From positions 248,001 through 312,000 of the forward strand of contig NZ_BLKW01000004.1 in the NCBI RefSeq assembly GCF_010723305.1: a stretch of 64,000 bases of DNA. The letters are read 5' to 3'. Source of the DNA: Mycobacterium botniense. GTDB taxonomy: Bacteria > Actinomycetota > Actinomycetes > Mycobacteriales > Mycobacteriaceae. The position numbers and the translations under genes are program-made. The first letter of the stretch is position 1, and the number at the start of each line of letters is the position of its first letter. The notes under the pieces are model-generated. The model saw only the letters and a program-made list of their open reading frames with translations. It did no database searches and was not told the origin of the DNA. This document shows, piece by piece, positions 12,114 to 20,715 of the stretch.

Positions 12114-12721
12114 TTCGCGGTTGCGCGGGTTATTCGGTTGGCCAGCAACGTCTGGAACGGGGCACGGGCTCTGGTGGCCTCCTCGTAGGCCAGCAGAGCC
12201 TCGAGTTCTTCGACATCCAGCGTATGCAACCTGGCCCGGAGCTGAGCCAACGTCAGCGTGTCGTAGTTGAGCTCAGCCGCCACCGGCGGAGCCGGCACGG
12301 CCTGGTCGGCTGGTGGCTTCGAGGTCTGGGCCGCGGGCGTGGATACGGTGCCGGGCTCATGCGGGATTTCCGATCCTTCGGTCAGTGAATACAGCGCAAA
12401 CCGTCCCTCGGTGCGGCGATCAGTGCCTGCGGCGCCGGGCGTCTGGTTCTCACCTGCCTCGGCCACATCGTGGTTCAAATCTTCGTCGAATGTTGCCCAC
12501 TCCGGCTGCTCGTCCCGCGGCGGGAATAGTGTCTCCAAGGTCGCATCGCCTTTGATGGCCAGCTCCGCCAGGTGCTGCTGGAACCGCATCACCAGATGTG
12601 CGGCCTGGCTTGCCAGCGTCATCGGGTACGTCAGGATGGTTCGCGGCAGCTTCATCGTTTCTTCGACGGCAACTGTCGCCGCTCCCACCAGCAGCCGGAC
12701 CCCATATGGTGCAGTAGCCAT
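12110..12721 (-). CDS. Rv1109c-like protein (annotated in mycobacteria as lipid droplet-associated)
   Basis: This 203-aa protein begins with a short hydrophobic stretch ([20 protein letters not shown]), then an amphipathic helix ([20 protein letters not shown]), an acidic Pro/Gly-rich linker and a C-terminal helical motif ([20 protein letters not shown]) that resembles SAP/lipid-droplet-binding segments. Homologues are often named lipid droplet-associated protein; the molecular role is not established. It is the first gene of the operon with xseA and xseB, overlapping xseA by four bases. A divergent ispH starts about 90 bp away. Confidence 0.8.
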   Translation of the reverse strand: MATAPYGVRLLVGAATVAVEETMKLPRTILTYPMTLASQAAHLVMRFQQHLAELAIKGDATLETLFPPRDEQPEWATFDEDLNHDVAEAGENQTPGAAGTDRRTEGRFALYSLTEGSEIPHEPGTVSTPAAQTSKPPADQAVPAPPVAAELNYDTLTLAQLRARLHTLDVEELEALLAYEEATRARAPFQTLLANRITRATAK

Positions 12722-12796
12722 GAGTCCCAGACTGCCTTAAGCGGCGGTCAAGTCCAAGCTGACGGTGTGAGGTGGCGGCCCTGTGTCAGCAGAAAG

Positions 12797-12802
12797 TAGG
12801 CT
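12797..12802 (+). promoter_or_regulatory. -10 element of leaderless ispH promoter
   Basis: TAGGCT lies seven bases before the ATG at 12810. TANNNT followed by 6-7 bases and ATG/GTG is the usual layout of mycobacterial leaderless transcripts, and it decides the ispH start over the in-frame GTG at 12783. Confidence 0.55.
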
Positions 12803-12809
12803 CAGTGCC

Positions 12810-13811
12810 ATGCCGCCGACCGTCGATATGGGGATTCCCGGCGCATCCGGTTCCGTCGCCAGCATCAACACCGGCAAAAGGGTGCTGCTGGCTGAACCGC
12901 GGGGTTACTGCGCCGGCGTGGACCGTGCGGTCGAGACCGTTGAGCGTGCGCTGGAAAAGCATGGCGCACCGGTGTACGTGCGGCACCAGATTGTGCACAA
13001 CCGTCACGTGGTGGACAGCCTGGCTGAGGCCGGCGCGGTTTTCGTCGACGAGACCGACGAGGTTCCCGAGGGCGCCATCGTCGTGTTCTCCGCGCACGGC
13101 GTGGCGCCCAGCGTGCACGCGTCGGCCGCTGAGCGCAAGCTGCAGGTCATCGACGCCACCTGCCCGCTGGTCACGAAGGTGCACAACGAGGCCAAGCGTT
13201 TCGCCCGAGACGATTACGACATCTTGCTCATCGGTCATCAGGGTCACGAGGAAGTGATCGGTACCGCCGGGGAAGCCCCCGGACACGTGCAGATCGTTGA
13301 CGGCCCCGAGGCCGTGGACCAGGTCCACGTTCGCGACGAGAACAAGGTGGTCTGGCTCTCGCAGACCACGCTCAGTGTCGACGAGACCATGACCATCGTG
13401 GAGCGGCTGCGTCAGCGTTTCCCCAAGCTGCAAGACCCGCCCAGCGACGACATCTGCTACGCGACCCAAAACCGCCAGGTGGCGGTCAAGGCGATGGCAC
13501 CGGAGTGTGAGCTGGTGATCGTTGTCGGATCCTCGAATTCGTCGAACTCGAGGCGACTGGTCGAGGTGGCGTTGGGTGCTGGCGCTCAAGCCGCCCACCT
13601 GGTTGATAGTGCTGACGACATCGACACGGCCTGGTTGGAGGGTGTCACCACAGTCGGTGTCACCTCTGGCGCGTCGGTTCCCGAGGTGCTGGTGCGCGGT
13701 GTGCTTGATCGGCTGGCCGGCTGTGGCTATGACGTAGTCCAGCCGGTGACGACGGCCAATGAGACGTTGGTCTTCGCGTTGCCGCGAGAGATCCGCTCCG
13801 GCCGGCGCTGA
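12810..13811 (+). CDS. ispH: 4-hydroxy-3-methylbut-2-enyl diphosphate reductase
   Basis: This 333-aa iron-sulfur enzyme (LytB2) catalyses the last step of the MEP pathway, reducing HMBPP to IPP and DMAPP. The three cluster-binding cysteines are seen in [22 protein letters not shown] and [11 protein letters not shown]; the active-site His/Glu pair is in [17 protein letters not shown] and [10 protein letters not shown] are also family motifs. Length is normal. It corresponds to Rv1110 in position and is transcribed away from the xse operon. Confidence 0.97.
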   Translation: MPPTVDMGIPGASGSVASINTGKRVLLAEPRGYCAGVDRAVETVERALEKHGAPVYVRHQIVHNRHVVDSLAEAGAVFVDETDEVPEGAIVVFSAHGVAPSVHASAAERKLQVIDATCPLVTKVHNEAKRFARDDYDILLIGHQGHEEVIGTAGEAPGHVQIVDGPEAVDQVHVRDENKVVWLSQTTLSVDETMTIVERLRQRFPKLQDPPSDDICYATQNRQVAVKAMAPECELVIVVGSSNSSNSRRLVEVALGAGAQAAHLVDSADDIDTAWLEGVTTVGVTSGASVPEVLVRGVLDRLAGCGYDVVQPVTTANETLVFALPREIRSGRR

Positions 13812-13890
13812 CGCGCCGACTGGCGGTGACACCCACGACGGTCACATCGACCGGCCCCGGCCTCCCGGGCTGTCGTGGACTCGCGAGAGG

Positions 13891-14970
13891 TCAGATGTCG
13901 TATTCCCAGGTTTCGGCGGTGGACGGTTGTGGCGGCCGGTACCGGTCCCGCGGCCGGGTGTCGGGCTCGTCCTCGGGGGCCGATCCGCGATAGCGCACCC
14001 GCGAAATCGGGTGATGGGTCGCGTTCACACTATTCGCCCCGGCCGATGCCGGCCGACGCAGCTGGGATTCATGGGTCTCCGGCGATTCCCGGGGCACATG
14101 CGGGTCGACGCGACCGCGACGGGGCCGACCCTGGCGCACGGGCGGATCGCGACGTTCCCGCAGCGGGTGGGCCCGCAGGTCAGAATCACGCGGCCAGGAG
14201 CGGCGGGTCGCCGCGGGTGGCTCCGCGGACGGCTCGAAACCGCGGGTGGACGTCGGACGCCGGCGTATGACACGGTCGTCGGTCCCGTCAGAGTCGCCCA
14301 TCGCCGGTCGGGTATGCCGTGAGCGGCTCGGCGCGGCGCGCTGGGCAGCGCGACCGCCGCGGCGCCGGTCTGCCGCCCTCGACGAGCGGCTGACCGCGTG
14401 GACCCGATGTGAGCGGCCCGGGGAGACCGCCGCGCTTTTGTCCTCGGAACTGCGGCGGAAAATCGCGGCCAATGTGGCGATAATGGCGGGTTTCCCGGTC
14501 TGGGCGCTCGACGACTTCGCAGTGCTGGCCCTGCGCCGTGCCATTCCGAGATACCAGCGGGCTATCCCGATCAGCAACACGCCGGCCGACGTGAACAGCA
14601 TCAGCGGAAAGCGCTCGATCAGCGGGTAGCCGCAGTTGATCACAATGTCTTTGACACCGGTAATTTTGGCTCCGTGGAACAGCCAGTACGCACCGGGCAC
14701 GGTGAAAAACAAGATCAGCGGTGGCTGGACGACAGCGGTGAAGATCCCCGACTGCTGGACCGCCAGGACGGCCGCTACGCAGCCGGCCAGGTATAAGCCC
14801 GCGAAGACATTCGTCAGCTGTTTATTGCCCGATCCAGCATCGAAGGCGAAGCCGATGGCCGTGGCGGTCACAGCGGTCAGCACCGCTGCCCACCAGGGCA
14901 CACCGGGGATATTGGGGTGAATTGAGCGGTGCGCTATCGCCACCGCTGACCTCGCCCGCTGCGCAGACAC
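13891..14970 (-). CDS. DUF6542-type membrane protein (Rv1111c-like)
   Basis: This 359-aa protein has an N-terminal block of four membrane helices (residues about 20-145: PWWAAVLTAVTATAIGF, LYLAGCVAAVLAV, PLILFFTVPGAYWLFHG and MLFTSAGVLLIGIARW) followed by a long Arg/Pro/Ser-rich, probably disordered cytoplasmic tail ending TAETWEYDI. The domain resembles actinobacterial DUF6542. GTG 14970 is chosen as start; the open frame continues to 15570 but that part is antisense to ychF. Function is unknown. It diverges from ychF, as Rv1111c does from Rv1112. Confidence 0.75.
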   Translation of the reverse strand: MSAQRARSAVAIAHRSIHPNIPGVPWWAAVLTAVTATAIGFAFDAGSGNKQLTNVFAGLYLAGCVAAVLAVQQSGIFTAVVQPPLILFFTVPGAYWLFHGAKITGVKDIVINCGYPLIERFPLMLFTSAGVLLIGIARWYLGMARRRASTAKSSSAQTGKPAIIATLAAIFRRSSEDKSAAVSPGRSHRVHAVSRSSRAADRRRGGRAAQRAAPSRSRHTRPAMGDSDGTDDRVIRRRPTSTRGFEPSAEPPAATRRSWPRDSDLRAHPLRERRDPPVRQGRPRRGRVDPHVPRESPETHESQLRRPASAGANSVNATHHPISRVRYRGSAPEDEPDTRPRDRYRPPQPSTAETWEYDI

Positions 14971-15093
14971 ACGTCGACCGTACCGGCTTATCGCCCGAAG
15001 GGTTGGAAGGAGTCGGCCAGTCGTGCTGGCGTGCCATGTCTCCCGCTGCGAAGACCGCAGGGCCGGTGTGACGGCCGCGTTCTCGTCGCCGCC

Positions 15094-15099
15094 TAGACT
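15094..15099 (+). promoter_or_regulatory. -10 element before ychF
   Basis: TAGACT is nine bases upstream of the GTG start at 15109, with no Shine-Dalgarno between them, so a leaderless or near-leaderless transcript is likely. Confidence 0.45.
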
Positions 15100-15108
15100 T
15101 GGGTTCCG

Positions 15109-16182
15109 GTGAGCGTGAGCCTCGGTATCGTCGGTCTGCCGAATGTCGGCAAGTCGACGCTGTTTAACGCGCTGACGCGCAATAACGTGGTGGCCGCCAA
15201 CTACCCGTTCGCGACGATCGAACCCAACGAGGGCGTGGTGCCGCTGCCCGATCCGCGGTTGGCGAAGCTGGCCGAGATGTTCCACTCGGATCGGATCGTT
15301 CCGGCGCAGGTGACCTTCGTCGACATCGCCGGCCTGGTCAAGGGAGCCTCCGAGGGGGCTGGGCTGGGGAATAAATTCCTGGCCCACATCCGCGAATGCG
15401 ACGCGATCTGCCAGGTGGTACGAGTGTTTTCCGACGACGACGTCGCACACGTGTCCGGGCGGGTGGACCCCGAATCCGACATCGAGGTCGTCGAGACCGA
15501 ACTGATTTTGGCCGACCTGCAGACGCTCGAGCGCGCGTTGCCGCGGCTGGAGAAAGAGGCCCGCACTCACAAGGAGCGGAAGCCGGTGTACGACAGCGCC
15601 GTGGCCGCCCGGCAGGTGCTCGACAGCGGGACCACATTGTGTGCCGCCGGGGTGGATGGTTCCGCGCTGCGCGAGTTGAATCTGCTCACCACCAAACCGT
15701 TCCTCTATGTCTTCAACGCCGACGAGTCCGTGCTGACTGATGCCGCCCGGGTCGCCGAGCTGCGTGAGCTGGTCGCACCCGCGGACGCCGTTTTCCTCGA
15801 CGCCAGGATCGAGTCCGAGTTGACCGAGCTCGACGACCAGTCGGCCGCAGAGCTACTCGAGTCGATCGGGCAGGCCGAGCGGGGACTCGATGCGCTGGCC
15901 CGCGCGGGTTTTCACACGCTCAAGCTGCAGACGTTCTTGACCGCGGGGCCGAAAGAGGCACGGGCGTGGACCATTCACCAAGGCGCTACCGCACCAAAGG
16001 CGGCGGGAGTGATCCACAGCGACTTCGAAAGGGGCTTCATCAAGGCTGAGGTGGTCTCCTATGACGACTTGGTCACCGCAGGGTCGATGGCGGCCGCTCG
16101 GGCGGCGGGCAAAGTGCGGATCGAAGGTAAAGACTACGTGATGGCCGACGGTGACGTCGTCGAATTCCGGTTCCACGTATAA
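15109..16182 (+). CDS. ychF: Redox-regulated ATPase YchF
   Basis: This 357-aa protein belongs to the Obg-related YchF/OLA1 group, which binds ATP rather than GTP and associates with ribosomes. The P-loop is GLPNVGKST at residues 9-17, switch motif DIAGLVKGASEGAGLGNKFL follows, and the usual NKxD position is NADE, the YchF variant tied to ATP preference. A coiled-coil arm and C-terminal TGS domain (about 275-357, ending GDVVEFRFHV) complete the family plan. The start is GTG 15109. Corresponds to Rv1112. Confidence 0.96.
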   Translation: MSVSLGIVGLPNVGKSTLFNALTRNNVVAANYPFATIEPNEGVVPLPDPRLAKLAEMFHSDRIVPAQVTFVDIAGLVKGASEGAGLGNKFLAHIRECDAICQVVRVFSDDDVAHVSGRVDPESDIEVVETELILADLQTLERALPRLEKEARTHKERKPVYDSAVAARQVLDSGTTLCAAGVDGSALRELNLLTTKPFLYVFNADESVLTDAARVAELRELVAPADAVFLDARIESELTELDDQSAAELLESIGQAERGLDALARAGFHTLKLQTFLTAGPKEARAWTIHQGATAPKAAGVIHSDFERGFIKAEVVSYDDLVTAGSMAAARAAGKVRIEGKDYVMADGDVVEFRFHV

Positions 16183-16246
16183 AAATCTTCCCTCATATGG
16201 CTATTTCGTATTTGTGTAACGTGTGCCATTATTTGGCCAGAAGGTG

Positions 16247-16783
16247 ATGGACACCACAGATTTTTGGATGCGCTCGCCTATTTTGTTAATGTCGCGAGCC
16301 ATGTTTTTGCTTGCGTCATTGATCACACTTATCAACCAGGTCTCGGGTACGCCATATGTCGCCGGTGGGGATTCTCCGGCCGGGACGGACTGCTCGGGCC
16401 TAGCATCGTGGATATCGAATATGGCGACTGGCCGGCCCGTTTTCGGTGACAGGTTTGACACAAGGAATGAGGAATCTGCTCTGTTGGAAAGGGGTTTTCG
16501 GTATGGCAGTGCACCTGGAGCCCTGGTCATCGGCTGGAATAGCTACCACACGGCGGTGACCCTTCCGGATGGGACTTCCGTGTCCAGCGGCGAGCCGGGC
16601 GGGGTGAAAATCGGTGGCGACGGAGCTTACCAGGCCCAATTCACCCACCATATGTATCTGCCGATAGCCGCCGAAGCGGCCGACGATTCGACGTCCGCGG
16701 ATAGCGCTAACCCGACGCAGGATACACAGCCGCCGGTTGCCGATTCAGAACCGGGTGGTGACCTCGGTAGTGCCGACGTCTAA
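16247..16783 (+). CDS. NlpC/P60-like peptidase, AT-rich 5' end
   Basis: This protein of about 178 aa has an NlpC/P60 core: TPYVAGGDSPAGTDCSGLAS carries the catalytic cysteine in the DCSG box and NSYHTAVTLPDGT the histidine. Such enzymes cut peptide cross-links in peptidoglycan. A hydrophobic stretch (LLMSRAMFLLASLITLI) precedes the domain and an acidic Ser/Asp/Pro tail follows. The first 200 bases are clearly more AT-rich than the neighbours, suggesting foreign or phage origin. ATG 16247 is chosen; GTG 16223 and ATG 16268 are alternatives and no ribosome site decides. It sits where H37Rv has VapBC32/Rv1115-1116, a variable spot. Confidence 0.7.
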   Translation: MDTTDFWMRSPILLMSRAMFLLASLITLINQVSGTPYVAGGDSPAGTDCSGLASWISNMATGRPVFGDRFDTRNEESALLERGFRYGSAPGALVIGWNSYHTAVTLPDGTSVSSGEPGGVKIGGDGAYQAQFTHHMYLPIAAEAADDSTSADSANPTQDTQPPVADSEPGGDLGSADV

Positions 16784-16997
16784 TGGGGTGTTCTGCCCGG
16801 ACCGGCCCCTCGGACGTTCTGTATCAGCGGCGACGCACCGAACAGCCGGCCCAGAGACCTCGCTGAACCCGGCGAGCATGGGCGGGTGTTGACGAGCTAT
16901 CATCGCACCGCGGTTGGTCTGCCATCGCGGCCGCGGCACGAGTGCCCGCCGGCATCGGTCAACGGGTGTGGCGGGCGTGCGACCCGAGGGGGTGGCA

Positions 16998-17321
16998 GTG
17001 ATCTTCATCGTCGTCAAGTTCGAGACCAAACCTGACTGGACCGACCGGTGGCCGGATCTGGTGGGCCCGTTCACCGCGGCCACCCGCGCTGAGGACGGCA
17101 ACCTGTGGTTCGAATGGTCGCGCAGCCTGGAGAACCCCGCCGAATACGTCCTTGTCGAAGCGTTCCGTGACGCAGACGCCGGTAACGCGCACGTGAACAG
17201 CGAGCATTTCAAGCGGGCCATGGGGGAGCTGCCGCAGGCGTTGGCGTCGACACCCAAGATCATCAGTCAGACGATCGACGCCACCGGGTGGTCGGAGATG
17301 GCCGAGATGTCGGTCGGCTAG
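16998..17321 (+). CDS. Antibiotic biosynthesis monooxygenase-fold protein (Rv1117-like)
   Basis: This 107-aa protein has the dimeric alpha/beta-barrel ABM fold: a first strand (IFIVVKFETKP), WPDLVGPFTAATRAEDGNLWFEWSRS and EYVLVEAFRD, followed by NSEHFKRAM. Members act as small oxygenases or haem-degrading/quinone enzymes; the substrate is unknown. GTG 16998 follows GAGGGGG; GTG 16992 is the alternative. Its stop shares a CTAG with the stop of the convergent gene at 17318. Confidence 0.8.
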   Translation: MIFIVVKFETKPDWTDRWPDLVGPFTAATRAEDGNLWFEWSRSLENPAEYVLVEAFRDADAGNAHVNSEHFKRAMGELPQALASTPKIISQTIDATGWSEMAEMSVG

Positions 17322-18010
17322 CCAATGACCACAGCAATCTCGTCGCCCAGGCAATACCCGGGCGTGAGCGGGAGTTTGTCACCGCTCCAAAACGAACCGG
17401 GATCGAACCAGTTCGGGTACTTCTCTGTGGTGAGCAGCCCCATCTCCTCGTAGGTGAGCGCTACCGTTTCTGCACAGTAGGCGGTTTCCAGGCCGGTCAC
17501 GCGCCGCTGCGCCTTGCGTCGCTGTGTCGACTCGCGGATCTTCCTGTCAACCAGCGGGATTCCCCGTACCCAGTCGTAGGCAGTCGGGATGCGGCCGCGC
17601 AGCCAGCGGCCGGTGAGCCGCGCGGTAGCAGGAAACGGGATACCGTCCATTCGTGCGATGACGCGCAGTAACCGGTCCTCCTGGTCGCGGTTCGCATAGG
17701 GGGTGAGCTGGCGCAGCCAGCACTGCTGGCGGTAGCGGTCCATCCACTGCTCGACGGCTTGGCGGGCGTCGTTGAGCTGCACGCCGCGATGGTTGGTGCC
17801 AGTCCAGACATCGATGAGCTTGTCACCGAGTTCGGCATGCCAAAGCAGCGGTGGCAAATCGTCGATGGCGACTGTCATGCCGACATGGTTCACCGGCGCA
17901 TTCGTCAATGCCTGGATGGCTCGGTCTGCACCCGAAGCGCCGCGAAACAGCCAGATGTCGCCGGTCCGGGTTTGCTCCAATGCCTGTTCCAGGGTCACCG
18001 AACTCTCCAC
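17318..18010 (-). CDS. YiiX-like permuted NlpC/P60 cysteine hydrolase (Rv1118c position)
   Basis: This 230-aa protein shows the motif order of circularly permuted NlpC/P60 (YiiX/YaeF, former DUF830) enzymes: a histidine first (GDIWLFRGASGADRAIQALT then NHVGMTVA, residues about 17-48) and the cysteine late (AYCAETVALTYEEMGLL, about 183). Relatives are thought to hydrolyse lipids or amide bonds at membranes rather than peptidoglycan. No signal peptide is visible. It is convergent with the Rv1117-like gene and divergent from a small membrane protein. The fold assignment rests on motif pattern only. Confidence 0.7.
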   Translation of the reverse strand: MESSVTLEQALEQTRTGDIWLFRGASGADRAIQALTNAPVNHVGMTVAIDDLPPLLWHAELGDKLIDVWTGTNHRGVQLNDARQAVEQWMDRYRQQCWLRQLTPYANRDQEDRLLRVIARMDGIPFPATARLTGRWLRGRIPTAYDWVRGIPLVDRKIRESTQRRKAQRRVTGLETAYCAETVALTYEEMGLLTTEKYPNWFDPGSFWSGDKLPLTPGYCLGDEIAVVIG

Positions 18011-18052
18011 AAGCGCAGCTTAGGCACACCCGGACCCAGATAGCCTGGGGCA

Positions 18053-18262
18053 ATGCGCAACGGGTGGAAGTGGCTGGGACTGGCCGGTGTCGTGGGTGTT
18101 GCCGCCGGGGGAGTGCTGGTTATTCGCGATCAGCGCAAACGAAATGCCTACACGCCCGAAGAAATCCGGGACCGGTTGCACCAGCGGTTGGCCGAACTCG
18201 AGAGCCGCCGCCCGGCGACGATGCGGCCCGCGCAGCGGGGTGAGGAGCAGCCGGGCCATTGA
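18053..18262 (+). CDS. Small single-pass membrane protein
   Basis: This 69-aa protein has one N-terminal membrane helix (WLGLAGVVGVAAGGVLVI) and a charged cytoplasmic tail with YTPEEIRDRLHQRLAELE. It is a common mycobacterial small-protein layout with no known function. TAGCCT at 18041-18046 is six bases before the ATG, the leaderless promoter pattern, which supports real expression. Confidence 0.72.
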   Translation: MRNGWKWLGLAGVVGVAAGGVLVIRDQRKRNAYTPEEIRDRLHQRLAELESRRPATMRPAQRGEEQPGH

Positions 18263-18328
18263 CTGGGCGCCCGAACGTGCCTAACGACGATGGGTCACAG
18301 AAAAACTGAGAGGTAGCCGAGCGGGCGC

Positions 18329-19333
18329 CTATTGCAACTGGTCTCGCAGCCGTGCGAGGGATTTGGCGAGCAGGCGTGACACGTGCATCTGGGAGATCCC
18401 GATCCGCTCAGCGATCTGGGTCTGGGTCATCGACTCGAAGAACCTGAGCACCACCACTGTTCGTTCGCGCTCGGGTAACGCGCTGAGCAAGGGACGCAGC
18501 GCCTGCTGGTTTTCGATCCGCTCCAGCCGGGTATCGACGTCGCCGAGGGTGTCGGCGATGGCGCGGACGTCGTCGTCACCGCCGCCGCTGCCGCTGTCGA
18601 TCGACAACGTGTTATAGGAGCTGCCCGCCACCAGGCCCTCGACCACCTCAAGACGGTCCATGTCGAGTTCCTCGGCCAGTTCTGAGGCGGTGGGCGCCCG
18701 CCCGAGCCGTTGCGACAGCTCCGCAGTGGCGGTGCCCAGTCGCAGGTGCAGCTCCTTGAGCCGCCGCGGAACCTTCACCGACCAGCTGTTGTCCCGAAAG
18801 TGGCGCCGGACCTCGCCCATGATGGTCGGGACCGCAAAAGACACGAAATCGGATCCCGCGCCCACATCGAACCGCGCGACCGCGTTCACCAGCCCCACCC
18901 GTGCCACCTGCACGAGGTCCTCACGCGGCTCGCCGCGGCCTTCGAAGCGCCGCGCGATGTGATCGGCCAACGGCAAACAGCGTTCCACGATCTTGTCGCG
19001 CTGACGCTGAAACTCCGGCGAGCCGGCATCAAACGCGGCCAGCTCACCAAACATGTCCACAACATCGGCGTAGTCATTCGATCGCAGCGCTGGACCTCCC
19101 ACAGCGATCACCTCCGCCAGATCGGTGTTAGCCGCGACACCAGCAGCCGTCAGCCGGGTGGTGGCGGTGGCAGTGGGCCCAGTCGTCTGCGCAACCGGGA
19201 GGGCGTACGGCCCCAGCGCATCGGACAAAACGGCGGTACCGCGCCCGCGAACCGCGCTGCGAAGTGCCGGGTGCATCACAATCAACTGGTCCGCCGCCCA
19301 TATTAAGTCGCTAGTTGAGAGAGAGCACATCAT
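18329..19333 (-). CDS. RNA polymerase sigma factor, SigF/SigB family
   Basis: This 334-aa protein is a group 3 sigma-70 factor of the stress/sporulation type. Region 2 is seen at about residues 115-185 (DHIARRFEGRG, EDLVQVARVGLVNAV, FDVGAGSDFVSFAVPTIMGE, RHFRDNSWSVKVPRRL), region 3 follows (LSQRLGRAPTASELAEELD), and region 4 is at the end (ESMTQTQIAERIGISQMHVS). An 80-residue N-terminal extension before the SigF core is unusual for the family; the true start may lie inside, though no good ribosome site was found at any candidate. No anti-sigma or anti-anti-sigma gene is next to it, unlike the rsbW-sigF locus. This locus has no sigma gene in H37Rv, from memory. Confidence 0.85.
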   Translation of the reverse strand: MMCSLSTSDLIWAADQLIVMHPALRSAVRGRGTAVLSDALGPYALPVAQTTGPTATATTRLTAAGVAANTDLAEVIAVGGPALRSNDYADVVDMFGELAAFDAGSPEFQRQRDKIVERCLPLADHIARRFEGRGEPREDLVQVARVGLVNAVARFDVGAGSDFVSFAVPTIMGEVRRHFRDNSWSVKVPRRLKELHLRLGTATAELSQRLGRAPTASELAEELDMDRLEVVEGLVAGSSYNTLSIDSGSGGGDDDVRAIADTLGDVDTRLERIENQQALRPLLSALPERERTVVVLRFFESMTQTQIAERIGISQMHVSRLLAKSLARLRDQLQ

Positions 19334-19724
19334 CTAAGCGTTTTTTCAGGAGATCTCTATGAAATTCGTAAGCCAAAATAGTTACCCAGTGAGATTGCCT
19401 ACATCTGGGCCGGGCAGCTGACCATATTCATGGCAGCCAGATCCACTCGATCCGTCATCAGGGTGCGCGTAACTCCGTGGATAAGTATCTCAGTACCACG
19501 TCATCTGCGTATTGGGATTCGTGGATAACACGCTGCTGAATCAGGAATTCCGGCATTTCCGGATTTATGTGGCTTTGCGGCCGGGCAAAAAGCTAGTCGC
19601 CTGACACTTGCTCGTGCTTCTCACCGGTGCCAAACCAGATTGAGCGACGACAATGCGGTAATGGTTCTCCGCGCGAATCGCTGGGCACTGGGGTGATCCG
19701 GAAATTCGGTCGCCGAGCGACCGG
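19334..19724. other. AT-richer intergenic region with a 20-codon ORF
   Basis: The 391 bp between the sigma factor and the cyclase are less GC-rich than the genes. A 20-aa open frame on the plus strand (19359-19421, MKFVSQNSYPVRLPTSGPGS) has AGGAG six to seven bases before its ATG. A CGTGGATAA word occurs twice around 19480 and 19540. No larger gene, tRNA or repeat array is visible. Confidence 0.4.
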
Positions 19725-20543
19725 TCACCGTCGAGTGTCGACCCGGTACAGGCGGTGACGGCCGGTGAAGCCCTTCAGCTCGGTGTCGCGACCCTCGTCG
19801 AAGCAGAGCTCGCCGCCGTCGCTGACGGCGTCTCGTACGGGCTGACTGACCAGGATTTCGCCGCCTGCAGCCTGTCCGGCGATACGTGCCGCCATCGCGA
19901 CGTTGCGACCGAAGAGATCGTCACCACGGCGCACCGACCGGCCCATGTGGATGCCTATCCGCACGCGCAGGCCGTTATTCCGCTTACTGGTTGCCTGGCC
20001 GTGGAGGGCGCGCTGGATAGCTATGCCGCACCGGACCGCCTGCTCGGCCTGCGAGAAGGCGATCATGAAGCCGTCACCTTGACTTTTCACCACGTGTCCA
20101 GCGTGCTGGTCGACAAGTCGGCGCACCAGCTTATCGTGGGCGGCGATCAACTTGACCCACGCACGATCGCCAATTTTTTCGTTGAGCGCGGTGGACCCCT
20201 CGATATCGGTGAAGAGGATAACCACCCGTCCATCGTGGGTGACGCGGGCGAGATCGGGACGCTCGACTTCTGCCCAGTCGGCGAGTTCCTCGATGGAACT
20301 GCGCACCGCGGCCCCTAAACCTTCTCGGCGCACCAGGTTAGCCGTGTGCCAAACCGTCTTGACAGCTTCGCGACTACTGGCCAGCAGCCGGTTTCGGGTG
20401 TCGACTCGGCGCCGCAACGCGTCGGCCTCACGCCGGCTGCGGACCAGCAGACCCGACACCGCGACCAGGCCCGCTGCTTCGATCACCGCGAGAGCAGCGA
20501 GAGCATAGACCGCGCTCGCCGGGGCAGCACCCATACCCGGCAT
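19725..20543 (-). CDS. Class III adenylate/guanylate cyclase with N-terminal membrane anchor
   Basis: This 272-aa protein has one N-terminal membrane helix ([20 protein letters not shown]), a short coiled linker and a C-terminal class III cyclase homology domain. The first metal-binding Asp is in FTDIEGST, the second in GDGFMIAF, and the Asn/Arg pair for transition-state stabilisation in [11 protein letters not shown], so catalysis looks intact; it should act as a homodimer making cAMP. In H37Rv the corresponding Rv1119c/Rv1120c are fragments of such a gene, from memory. It diverges from zwf, with about 170 bp between the starts. Confidence 0.87.
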   Translation of the reverse strand: MPGMGAAPASAVYALAALAVIEAAGLVAVSGLLVRSRREADALRRRVDTRNRLLASSREAVKTVWHTANLVRREGLGAAVRSSIEELADWAEVERPDLARVTHDGRVVILFTDIEGSTALNEKIGDRAWVKLIAAHDKLVRRLVDQHAGHVVKSQGDGFMIAFSQAEQAVRCGIAIQRALHGQATSKRNNGLRVRIGIHMGRSVRRGDDLFGRNVAMAARIAGQAAGGEILVSQPVRDAVSDGGELCFDEGRDTELKGFTGRHRLYRVDTRR

Positions 20544-20715
20544 TCTTGCCGACGCGGGCCGCGGGTCGGTGACACGCCGCGTGGGTTGGTGTGCTCTCCG
20601 GTCGATCGCGCACCGCCGTACCGGCCGCGGTTGTTACCCAAACCGACCTTGCCTAGGGTTGAGCTTGGCCGCCGCGGGGAGCGAGTTATCGGTGCGATGT
20701 CATGGAGGTAGTGGA

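Noticed and set aside
12786..13832. 348-codon minus-strand frame over ispH
   Set aside because: Mirror frame of a conserved gene; low-complexity His/Asp/Arg content.
14971..15570. N-terminal continuation of the DUF6542 frame into ychF
   Set aside because: That part is antisense to the well-conserved ychF and has no ribosome site; GTG 14970 gives the family length.
20569..20715. Upstream extension of zwf
   Set aside because: Overlaps the promoter region; GGAGGT before TTG 20716 and the family length support the shorter form.
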